From the NCBI GenBank assembly GCA_900544905.1, contig UQXF01000013.1:1-45347 (forward strand): 45,347 nt of DNA, given 5' to 3'. A program made the position numbers and the translations under genes. Below the pieces are notes generated by a model. The model did not search any database, had not been told where the DNA came from, and was given only the letters and a program-made list of their open reading frames with translations. Below, one piece after another: positions 33,351-40,405 of the stretch. The first letter of the stretch is position 1, and each line of letters starts with the position of its first letter. This stretch comes from an uncultured Clostridium sp. (GTDB lineage Bacteria > Bacillota > Clostridia > Lachnospirales > Lachnospiraceae).

Positions 33351-34612
33351 AATGTCACATCCCCGTATTTTTTTACAATGATTTCTGCTGCTTTTATTCC
33401 TGATAAAATGGCAAAGGTCAGGTTATATCCTCCGCATTTCCCATTTACATCCAATAATTCTCCGGTAATATACAAACCCGGATATTTTACACTCTCAAAG
33501 GTATCTATCTGTATCTCTCCTAAATCCAGTCCTCCGCCGGTCACCTGCGCCTTATCATAATCCTGGCGGTGTACCGGGGTAAAGGTTAATTTTTTCAATG
33601 CCGAAGTAATGCGGTTTATCTGCTTTTCGCTGAGGTTTTTTATTCTCTCATCCCTGTCCAGATGTAACCGTTTTGCTATGTATATTGAAAAACGCTCCGG
33701 CAGGATACCGTTTAACAGCTGTAATAAGATTTCCTCCGGAAACCGCTGCTGCTGCTCTAAAAAATAACTTTTCAGGGCATCCCATGTAAGCTCCGGCAGC
33801 ACTTCCAAAAACAGGGAAGCATCCTGCACATCATCCGCCCATTTATTGAGATAGCAGGATAAGTTCATTATCACAATACCGGATAGGCAGTTTTCATTAA
33901 ACTGTACCTGGCCTTTTTCTTTAATGCCTGTACCATCCGGTTTTTTTAATGTAACCACCGCATCCAGACGCACTCCTTTTGCAAGCTTTAACAGGGAATC
34001 CTCCATGTAAACCGGACTTAGCGCCGGATAAATCGGCTGAAGCTTCATGCCAAGTCCGGACAACAGCTGATACCCGGCATCACTGCCCCCCAGCTTTGGA
34101 GCAGCCAGTCCGCCGGCAGCCAGAATGATATTTTTTGCTCTATATACAACTGCGGTATTTTCCTTATCTGAAGCTGTGACTTCACAAATATGGTCTTGCT
34201 GCCATTGAAGCTTAATCACCTTGTTCTCAAATAAAAACTGTACCCCCATCTGCTTACACTTTTCACAGAGCAGGGCGGTAACCTGTTTGCCCTGGTTTGA
34301 TTTTGGGTAATAATATCCATCTGTCTCATATAAGAGAATGCCCATCTGTTCAAAGAAGGCAGTAATTTCCTGATGGGAATGCCCATCTATCCAGTCGGAT
34401 AATACAGTTCTGCTTTTTGAGTAGTAACAGGAAGCATCAAGCTGCCGGTTTGTGAGGTTGCATTTTCCATTTCCCGCCGCACTCAGCTTACGTCCGGGAA
34501 TTTTCTCTTTTTCCAATACCAGAATATTCAATTTTTCAGAAGAACCTGCCGCCTGAAAAGCTGCAGCAAGTCCGGAGGCGCCAGCGCCAATTATAATAAT
34601 ATCAAATACCAC
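33347..34612 (-). CDS. NAD(P)/FAD-dependent oxidoreductase, BaiN/YhiN (HI0933-like) family
   Basis: A 421-residue flavoprotein with the N-terminal FAD fold IIIIGAGASGLAAAF (5-19), then GRKLSAAGNGKCNLTN, a strong marker of the HI0933/YhiN family, and the C-terminal GKCGGYNLTFAILSG. Members related to BaiN have been linked to bile acid 7alpha-dehydroxylation in Clostridium scindens, but most homologues are of unknown function and no other bai gene is near. It starts at GTG with GGAG 6 nt upstream. Confidence 0.88.
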   Translation of the reverse strand: MVFDIIIIGAGASGLAAAFQAAGSSEKLNILVLEKEKIPGRKLSAAGNGKCNLTNRQLDASCYYSKSRTVLSDWIDGHSHQEITAFFEQMGILLYETDGYYYPKSNQGKQVTALLCEKCKQMGVQFLFENKVIKLQWQQDHICEVTASDKENTAVVYRAKNIILAAGGLAAPKLGGSDAGYQLLSGLGMKLQPIYPALSPVYMEDSLLKLAKGVRLDAVVTLKKPDGTGIKEKGQVQFNENCLSGIVIMNLSCYLNKWADDVQDASLFLEVLPELTWDALKSYFLEQQQRFPEEILLQLLNGILPERFSIYIAKRLHLDRDERIKNLSEKQINRITSALKKLTFTPVHRQDYDKAQVTGGGLDLGEIQIDTFESVKYPGLYITGELLDVNGKCGGYNLTFAILSGIKAAEIIVKKYGDVTL

Positions 34613-34630
34613 TATATGCTCCTTATTCCG

Positions 34631-35224
34631 TTAAGTAGAATAATTTTCAAGAAAATTGTATAAATCCTCTTCACTCTCCAAAGGATATCCCTCTAAAACC
34701 TTGTCCTGTAATTCTTCCGGCAGGCTGTTAATTGTAATCTGGGTATATTCATATACCGTTTTGTTGTCCCCGTTTAAAATTACAATGGTTCCGTTAAAAG
34801 ATTTTGCGTAATATCCCTTATATTCCTGCTTCTTAAATGTTTTCCGGAGAGATATATGATTGTCGTTATAGGATACCAGCTCATAGGAAACCAGCCCGTT
34901 TTCCCGGTCTTCATAGGAAAGATGCTTCATATATTCTTCCAGATATTCATTTACACCAGCCTTATCGCATCCCAACAGCACCGGTATACTGTCAAGCTGT
35001 TCTGTCAGGGTTCTCTGTTCATCCGGATAATAATATTCAATCTCAAATGTCGTATTCTTGTTGACAGGAAATGTCTCCTCCGTCGGAGTCGTTACATTTA
35101 CATAATCCCCATTTTCATTTTTCACATATTGTTTTGGGTAGAAGAATGCATAAAAATATACACCTGCTCCAGCTAATACACCAATCAACAGTGCCAAAAC
35201 TGCAAATATTATATTACGCTTCAT
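34631..35224 (-). CDS. Exported protein with possible BofC C-terminal-like domain
   Basis: A 197-residue protein with an N-terminal membrane helix or signal (about 5-27), then YFYAFFYPKQY and a soluble domain. The final 45 residues (YEYTQITINSLPEELQDKV, then YPLESEEDLYNFLENY) resemble the C-terminal domain of BofC, a sporulation protein that restrains forespore signalling in Bacillus. This is a weak resemblance by eye. AGGAGG lies just before the ATG. It lies between cdd and the BaiN-like gene. Confidence 0.6.
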   Translation of the reverse strand: MKRNIIFAVLALLIGVLAGAGVYFYAFFYPKQYVKNENGDYVNVTTPTEETFPVNKNTTFEIEYYYPDEQRTLTEQLDSIPVLLGCDKAGVNEYLEEYMKHLSYEDRENGLVSYELVSYNDNHISLRKTFKKQEYKGYYAKSFNGTIVILNGDNKTVYEYTQITINSLPEELQDKVLEGYPLESEEDLYNFLENYST

Positions 35225-35309
35225 AAACTCCTCCTATGAATAATTATAGGAAAAGTATGACCAAAGAACCCAAAAACTATACCTTTGCTTTTATACCGGC
35301 TCTCATTTC

Positions 35310-35687
35310 TTACAAAACAAATCCAAAGGGAAGAAGCTCCTTTAAGGTAAAGCTTATAAGCTTATCATCCTGCTCTAACAGAATTTCCGCTTCCGGCATA
35401 AACTCCTGCATCACCTGTAAACAAATGCCGCAGGGATATGCCGTAGAGCCATTCTTAGCCGCAACAGCAAGCTTTACAAATTCGCGCTCACCCTCGGAAA
35501 CAGCTTTAAAAATCGCTGTCCGTTCTGCACAGTTTGTGGCGCCATAAGAAGCATTTTCAATATTGCATCCGGTATACACCTTTCCCTCCTTTGTGAGAAG
35601 TGCTGCTCCCACATTAAAACCGGAATAGGGTGCATAGGAATACTCGTATGCCTGCTTTGCAGCCTGCATCAATTCTGAATCTGTCAT
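35310..35687 (-). CDS. cdd: Cytidine deaminase
   Basis: A 125-residue homotetramer-type enzyme that deaminates cytidine and deoxycytidine for pyrimidine salvage. The zinc site has Cys53 and catalytic Glu55 in NCAERTAIF, and Cys86/Cys89 in PCGIC. The usual Arg after the last Cys (PCGxCRQ) is Leu90 here (CLQ). The start at 35687 has GGAG spaced 6 nt; an ATG four codons earlier has no RBS. cdd lies near ybeY, as in many Firmicutes (ybeY-dgkA-cdd-era), but dgkA and era are absent. Confidence 0.94.
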   Translation of the reverse strand: MTDSELMQAAKQAYEYSYAPYSGFNVGAALLTKEGKVYTGCNIENASYGATNCAERTAIFKAVSEGEREFVKLAVAAKNGSTAYPCGICLQVMQEFMPEAEILLEQDDKLISFTLKELLPFGFVL

Positions 35688-35723
35688 ATCCAACTCCATC
35701 TTTTAAAATATAAATAATATGTC

Positions 35724-35753
35724 AAAAAGGACTATATAATATATAGCCCTTTT
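35724..35753 (-). terminator. Rho-independent terminator after the DUF3048 lipoprotein gene
   Basis: A 14-bp stem (AAAAGGACTATATA with TATATAGCCCTTTT, one G-U) with a one-base apex (in practice a small A/T loop) ends on the minus strand in CCTTTTTGAC. It starts 11 bases after the DUF3048 stop codon and separates that gene from cdd. Confidence 0.8.
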
Positions 35754-35763
35754 GCTCCCTCTA

Positions 35764-36825
35764 TTATTCAAATGCAACTCCTGCATTTTCACCATCACCA
35801 ATGATAGAAAACCATGTCTTTCCAGGATTCAGCAAAAGCTCCTGTCCGTCCTCCGTATAATATTTCGTCTTAGCGCCTTTTGCATCCTTCTTCCATGTTA
35901 TCGGAACGGACTTGCCATTGGTACAATAATAACCGTTACCCTCACCAACCTGTGTCAACTCCTGCAAGTCGTTTTCCGTGTTGATGCATTCATAATGGGA
36001 AATCATAATAATAACATTCTTAAAGTCTAAAATATTATCATCCTCGGCAGCCTGGTCATCCACCTGTGGCGCATCATATTCATAGCGGTCATATAATTTC
36101 TTTTCCTCATTGTAAACAAAGTATGGCTTTGAATAATTGCTGAAATTGATATGGATTATCTTGGCATCGGAACCATTCTCCAAATCCGCTTCTTCTTCAT
36201 TAAAGGACAATACTTTTTCATGGGTTCCCTCATAATCAGCCGAATAGCCTAAGTCCTCAACGCCCTTTACAATCCGTTCACCGGTAGTATAGGCATTATG
36301 AGGCGCCACTCTGGCACTGTCCCTGTAAAATCCTGCATCATAGGTTAAACCATTTATATTGTCAATGACATTTTTGTCTAACAATTCCTTTGCAGGCTTG
36401 GACTGTCCGTAATGTACATAGAGCGCATCGTATTCATTTGCAATCTCAATGAAATAATGTCTTGCACTTCGCACTGAGCCCAGCTTTTCCAAGTCCTCAT
36501 AATCAGAAAAAATCGGCATGATTCTTGTAATACCGCCCTCAACCATACATTCATATATGATATCTGCCTTTTTGGTACTGGATGACGGCAAAGCTTCCTT
36601 CAGATTGTTAATCATACAGGCAACCGGCCGTTTGCTTACATAGTCCGCTGACCACTCTCCGGTCAACTCATTATAATTCATTCCGGCATGAGAATCCTCC
36701 GTGGACGCCTCCTCTGTGGTGGTTACAGCCTCCGTAGTTGCCGGTTCCTCTTCTTTTTTTCCACACCCTGATAACCCAAGGGCTGTAATGCCCAATATTG
36801 TCAGTAAAAGTAATCGCTTTTTCAT
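35764..36825 (-). CDS. DUF3048 domain lipoprotein (YerB-like)
   Basis: A 353-residue lipoprotein with signal peptide and lipobox LSGC (Cys21), followed by a Thr/Glu/Ser-rich linker (about 25-50). The DUF3048 domain has RPVACMINNL, IIYECMVEGGITRIMPIFSD, SVRSARHYFIEIA and AVHYGQS-type segments (here LYVHYGQSKPA). The C-terminal YerB-like half ends TWFSIIGDGENAGVAF. The family is extracytoplasmic; its function is unknown. ATG 36825 is 6 nt after AAGGAGG; the ATG at 36831 is too close to that RBS. Two hairpins lie in its leader, and a strong terminator follows. Confidence 0.88.
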   Translation of the reverse strand: MKKRLLLLTILGITALGLSGCGKKEEEPATTEAVTTTEEASTEDSHAGMNYNELTGEWSADYVSKRPVACMINNLKEALPSSSTKKADIIYECMVEGGITRIMPIFSDYEDLEKLGSVRSARHYFIEIANEYDALYVHYGQSKPAKELLDKNVIDNINGLTYDAGFYRDSARVAPHNAYTTGERIVKGVEDLGYSADYEGTHEKVLSFNEEEADLENGSDAKIIHINFSNYSKPYFVYNEEKKLYDRYEYDAPQVDDQAAEDDNILDFKNVIIMISHYECINTENDLQELTQVGEGNGYYCTNGKSVPITWKKDAKGAKTKYYTEDGQELLLNPGKTWFSIIGDGENAGVAFE

Positions 36826-36847
36826 TCTCATCCTCCTTGCTTATATC

Positions 36848-36862
36848 ACGGACAAAGTCCGT
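36848..36862. promoter_or_regulatory. Perfect short inverted repeat in the DUF3048 leader
   Basis: ACGGAC-AAA-GTCCGT is a perfect 6-bp stem with a 3-nt loop, ending about 11 bases before the AAGGAGG of the DUF3048 gene. It could act as an operator or RNA hairpin. Only the symmetry is seen. Confidence 0.35.
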
Positions 36863-36876
36863 TGTTCTCCTGGGAA

Positions 36877-36904
36877 AGAAGCATTTATCCCGATAAATGT
36901 TTCT
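36877..36904 (-). terminator. Hairpin downstream of ybeY, possible terminator or attenuator
   Basis: A 13-bp stem (AGAAGCATTTATC with GATAAATGTTTCT, one G-U) and a 2-base apex, starting 3 bases after the ybeY stop region on the minus strand. The tail is TTCCC rather than a long U-run, so termination would be weak. Confidence 0.45.
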
Positions 36905-36907
36905 CTC

Positions 36908-37417
36908 CTACTGTATACTATCCCTAGTATATCCTATGTTCTGTAAAATATCCTCCTGCAGCTGCTCCATGCGGCTGCGCTCATCCTCCTCCATATGGTC
37001 ATAACCGGATAAATGCAGCATACTGTGGGCAATCAAAAATGCATATTCCCTTTTTTCGCTATGGTTATATGCCGCTGCCTGTTCTGCCACCTTGTCCAGG
37101 GAAATCATAATGTCTCCCAGTATAAGCTCTCCGGAATCCGCATTGAAATAAGATGCTACATCCTGCTCTACAATTGAAAAGTCGCCCTCTTTTTCAAATT
37201 CGATTGAAGGAAAGGAAAGTACATCTGTTGGCGCATCAATATTGCGCATCCGAAGATTTGTCTCCTGAATTCCCGGATTATCCGTAAGCAGAATATTAAC
37301 CTCACACTCATATGGACACTCCAGATAATCCAGCACTGCGGATACCACTTCTTCTGCAATTTTTTCATAGTCAAGCTCTAACGGATGGATACATTCCTTT
37401 TCTAATAAAACGGTCAT
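36908..37417 (-). CDS. ybeY: Endoribonuclease YbeY, rRNA maturation factor
   Basis: A 169-residue zinc metalloprotein needed for 16S rRNA 3' end maturation and ribosome quality control. The zinc-binding signature is HSMLHLSGYDH (His131, His135, His141). Also seen are RMRNIDAPTDVLSFP (57-70) and LGDIMISLDKV (100-110). Length is typical. It follows phoH, its common partner, after 125 bp. Confidence 0.95.
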   Translation of the reverse strand: MTVLLEKECIHPLELDYEKIAEEVVSAVLDYLECPYECEVNILLTDNPGIQETNLRMRNIDAPTDVLSFPSIEFEKEGDFSIVEQDVASYFNADSGELILGDIMISLDKVAEQAAAYNHSEKREYAFLIAHSMLHLSGYDHMEEDERSRMEQLQEDILQNIGYTRDSIQ

Positions 37418-37542
37418 AATCTCTTGTATTTTTACCTTTCTATCACAATACCTGTCAAACCGGAAGTTAATATTTTACTTTCCATATATACTCGCTTATT
37501 ATATACGATATATGCTAAGAAATCAAGCTGTCCCCACAATAT

Positions 37543-38523
37543 TTATGGACGACTGCCCTTTTTTGTATGTCTGGTTTCATAATCATCATAAGCTTTCACA
37601 ATCCGCTGGACGAGAGGATGTCTTACGACATCCTGGCTGGTGAGATGACATACAGAAATATCCTCCACGTTCTTAAGAACTCTTAACGCAACATCCAGAC
37701 CGCTTGTGGCATCCTTCGGGATATCCTTCTGTGACAAATCGCCTGTTATAATTGCCTTGGAGCCAAAGCCGATACGGGTAAGAAACATTTTCATCTGGGC
37801 AGGGGTCGTATTTTGCGCCTCATCCAACACAATAAACGCATTGTCAAGCGTCCGTCCACGCATGTAGGCTAAGGGTGCAACCTCAATTAATCCCTTTTCC
37901 ATGTTCTTCAGAAAGCTGTCAGCTCCCATAATCTCATATAATGCATCATACAGAGGTCTTAGATAAGGGTCTACCTTGCTCTGCAAATCACCGGGCAGAA
38001 AACCCAGTTTTTCTCCCGCCTCAATGGCCGGTCTGGTGAGAATAATGCGGTTGATTTCATTATTTTTAAAAGCAGTAATCGCCTTTGCCATGGCAAGATA
38101 GGTTTTTCCGGTGCCTGCCGGTCCAACCCCAAACACAATCATGTGTTTATCAATGGCATTTAAATACTGCTTCTGTCCAATGGTCTTTGCCTTTACCGGT
38201 TTTCCACTAATGGTATGGCACACAATATCCTTGTCTAATTCCACTACTGCTTCTGTCTGGTTTTCAGCGGACAGCGACAGGGCGTAATTAACATTCTGCT
38301 CTGTAATCTGGTTGCCACGTCCGGCAAGGGCAATCAATGATTTCAGAATTTCGATGGTCTTTTTGACAGAGTTCTCCGCACCCATAATTTTTAACTGGTC
38401 ATTACGCATAATCATGGTAACGTGCATTGTTTTTTCTATTCTTTTGATATGACTGTCAAATTCCCCAAACACATTGGCAGCGCTGTCTGCCGGAATGGTA
38501 ATACTCTCTTCGTAGGTACTCAT
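37543..38523 (-). CDS. phoH: PhoH-like ATPase
   Basis: A 326-residue PhoH with an N-terminal KH-like region and an ATPase with Walker A GPAGTGKT (134-141) and Walker B AFIVLDEAQNTTPAQMK. It has been linked to RNA metabolism and usually lies next to ybeY, as here. It starts 16 bp after yqfD. Confidence 0.95.
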   Translation of the reverse strand: MSTYEESITIPADSAANVFGEFDSHIKRIEKTMHVTMIMRNDQLKIMGAENSVKKTIEILKSLIALAGRGNQITEQNVNYALSLSAENQTEAVVELDKDIVCHTISGKPVKAKTIGQKQYLNAIDKHMIVFGVGPAGTGKTYLAMAKAITAFKNNEINRIILTRPAIEAGEKLGFLPGDLQSKVDPYLRPLYDALYEIMGADSFLKNMEKGLIEVAPLAYMRGRTLDNAFIVLDEAQNTTPAQMKMFLTRIGFGSKAIITGDLSQKDIPKDATSGLDVALRVLKNVEDISVCHLTSQDVVRHPLVQRIVKAYDDYETRHTKKGSRP

Positions 38524-38539
38524 TTATATCTCCTGTCTG

Positions 38540-39757
38540 TTACTCCTTTATTTCCTCCGGAATATTGCCGGAGGAGGATTGTAATATGGCAATGGGCTCA
38601 TTCTTTATAATATTCCCATATGCAATCATTTTACCATTACTCTTTTTTATTTTAACATTATTTTCTATGATTTCTACCCCTTTTTCCTCAAAACCCTTTA
38701 ATTTTTTTGAAAGCCTGGTTTCCAGCAGCTTCTTCGCCTCTTCCTCCGTGTATTCCTGCTGTTCTAAGGTATATGCTGTGCGCTTAACGGTTTTATACCC
38801 AAAGGGAAGATAAAAATTATCAAAAATCCGCGCCTTGTGTATCTGCGTATAGCTGTCATAATTTTCAGCATCCATTTTGGGAATGTAAGGGGTAAGGCAG
38901 TAATCCAAAAAATAGAATGTTATATGTGTTTTCGCTTTCCCCTGATATATCTTTTTGTAATATTTTAAATCCACATAATCCTCATATTCCTCCGTGGTTT
39001 TTCCGTATACATCCCCGTCCGCTGCAACATAGCTGGTCTCCATAACCTCATTATTATCATCATAAATATATATCGTGCCTGAGATAAGAATATCTCCTTT
39101 TTTTACAGTATCCTTTACCTTCACCACCGGAGTTCCCTGTCTGGTAATCATTTTCGTTAGTACAGCATCCTTTGCCGCTACCAAATCCCCGGTTTTGGAA
39201 TCCTCCGTCTGTACCTTTGGCGCCATGCCCTCCTCTAAATATACCGTGAGGCTGGTGCCCTTTAATTCACAGCTAATCCAGGAAATTTCATCAAAATCCT
39301 TCCGCAGGGATTCTTCCAGCTTGGAGCAGTCAACTTTGGATTTTACGGTTCCAAGGGGAACATATTGCTCTTCAATCACCTTTAACAGGCTGTCTGCAAC
39401 CAGTTTATCCTCTCCGGTTACCTTTACCTCCCATATAAAAAGCGACAGCACATATACCATAACGCAGAACAGAAGAAATCCCACAAGAAAAGCAGCTCTT
39501 TTTTTGTGCTGTTTCAAAAAATAGGGAAGTCCGTATTTTTTCAGGAGCCTTATTTTCATATTTGTTTTTTGCAGATAAGGCTTCATTTTCATGAGATTTT
39601 TTCTTCCGGTATAAAAAATATACCCCTGCTCTGTACTTTCCACATCCCATATCACAACATCATTTTTGATAATCAGGTTCATGAAACGTTCAGGGGCAAA
39701 CCCATATACCTCGGCTTTTACATATCCAAAAATATAGCGCAATAGAATTAACAGCAT
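38540..39757 (-). CDS. yqfD: Sporulation protein YqfD
   Basis: A 405-residue membrane protein. The N-terminal part has LIIKNDVVIWDVES and the C-terminal part has LVAAKDAVLTKMITRQGTPV and VKKGDILISG, typical of YqfD/SpoIV-associated proteins. A membrane helix lies at about residues 88-112. In B. subtilis the gene is expressed in the mother cell under SigE. It overlaps yqfC by 10 bases, its usual upstream partner. Confidence 0.92.
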   Translation of the reverse strand: MLLILLRYIFGYVKAEVYGFAPERFMNLIIKNDVVIWDVESTEQGYIFYTGRKNLMKMKPYLQKTNMKIRLLKKYGLPYFLKQHKKRAAFLVGFLLFCVMVYVLSLFIWEVKVTGEDKLVADSLLKVIEEQYVPLGTVKSKVDCSKLEESLRKDFDEISWISCELKGTSLTVYLEEGMAPKVQTEDSKTGDLVAAKDAVLTKMITRQGTPVVKVKDTVKKGDILISGTIYIYDDNNEVMETSYVAADGDVYGKTTEEYEDYVDLKYYKKIYQGKAKTHITFYFLDYCLTPYIPKMDAENYDSYTQIHKARIFDNFYLPFGYKTVKRTAYTLEQQEYTEEEAKKLLETRLSKKLKGFEEKGVEIIENNVKIKKSNGKMIAYGNIIKNEPIAILQSSSGNIPEEIKE

Positions 39758-40008
39758 ATGTCTCCATTCGATAGATAGCTTATTGTGTTGATAGTACCGG
39801 TTACTTTCATGTCACTGCCTGAAAAATATTGTATGTGTAAATCACATCCATAAATACGAAGTGTAACCTTTTTGCAGGCAATCACAACCTCCTCCGATGT
39901 ATATAAAAGAATTCCTTTATAATTTTCAATTAATGCTTCGCGGTTTCCGGAAAGCCGCAGCAAAACATCACCATATATCACATCTCCCGGTAATTCCAAA
40001 AAATACAC
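39748..40008 (-). CDS. yqfC: Sporulation protein YqfC (YabP/YqfC family)
   Basis: An 86-residue protein of the YabP/YqfC family with LELPGDVIYGDVLLRLSG and LIENYKGILLYTSEEVVI. The N-terminus is shorter than many homologues. The start is taken as GTG at 40008 with only a weak purine stretch upstream; a TTG three codons later is an alternative. It overlaps yqfD by 10 bases and follows the rpsU terminator. Confidence 0.85.
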   Translation of the reverse strand: MYFLELPGDVIYGDVLLRLSGNREALIENYKGILLYTSEEVVIACKKVTLRIYGCDLHIQYFSGSDMKVTGTINTISYLSNGDICC

Positions 40009-40062
40009 CTGCCAATAAGTTCTCTCTTTAGTATATGTGCGAAAAGAGAAGGATATGATATG

Positions 40063-40096
40063 AAAAAAGGGTTACCGCTTTTATAAACGGTAACCC
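40063..40096 (-). terminator. Strong rho-independent terminator after rpsU
   Basis: A perfect 9-bp stem GGGTTACCG/CGGTAACCC (40069-40077 and 40088-40096) with a 10-nt loop, followed on the minus strand by six T residues. It begins 14 bases after the rpsU stop codon. Confidence 0.93.
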
Positions 40097-40109
40097 TGAT
40101 AAATTCATA

Positions 40110-40286
40110 TTATTTGAACTTTCTTTTTCTAGCTGCCTCTGACTTTTTCTTACGTCTAACGCTAGGCTTCTCGTAATGTTCTCTCTTACGAATCTCCTGC
40201 TGAATACCAGCCTTCGCACAATTTCTCTTGAAACGACGAAGAGCGCTGTCTAAAGTCTCGTTTTCTTTTACTACAACATTTGACAT
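40110..40286 (-). CDS. rpsU: 30S ribosomal protein S21
   Basis: A 58-residue, highly basic protein that begins MSNVVVKENETLDSALRRFK and ends SEAARKRKFK, a standard S21. It helps the 30S subunit contact mRNA and initiate translation. GGGAGG lies about 12 nt before the ATG, with a closer GTGAGAG as an alternative. It has its own strong promoter and terminator, so it can be transcribed as a single gene, and yqfC follows as in many Firmicutes. Confidence 0.97.
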   Translation of the reverse strand: MSNVVVKENETLDSALRRFKRNCAKAGIQQEIRKREHYEKPSVRRKKKSEAARKRKFK

Positions 40287-40360
40287 TCTCTCACCCGACC
40301 TCCCTTCAGTTGCATATTGTGTCTGCCATACAACCTTGGGTTATTTAAAACACAACTAAG

Positions 40361-40388
40361 ATTATAGCATAAATTTCCAATACGTCAA
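40361..40388 (-). promoter_or_regulatory. Strong sigma-A promoter of rpsU
   Basis: On the minus strand TTGACG (40383-40388) and a perfect TATAAT (40361-40366) are 16 bp apart, with TGC directly before TATAAT giving an extended -10. The leader to the rpsU ATG is about 70 nt. This is the best promoter match in the window. Confidence 0.85.
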
Positions 40389-40405
40389 TACCTTTTCAAC
40401 ACAAT

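Noticed and set aside
33347..34612. Bile acid 7alpha-dehydroxylation gene baiN as a firm call
   Set aside because: The family is broad and present in many bacteria without bile acid metabolism; no other bai gene is in the window.
40028..40219. A 63-codon minus-strand frame near rpsU
   Set aside because: It overlaps rpsU in another frame; S21 is unmistakable in the correct frame and has its own promoter and terminator.
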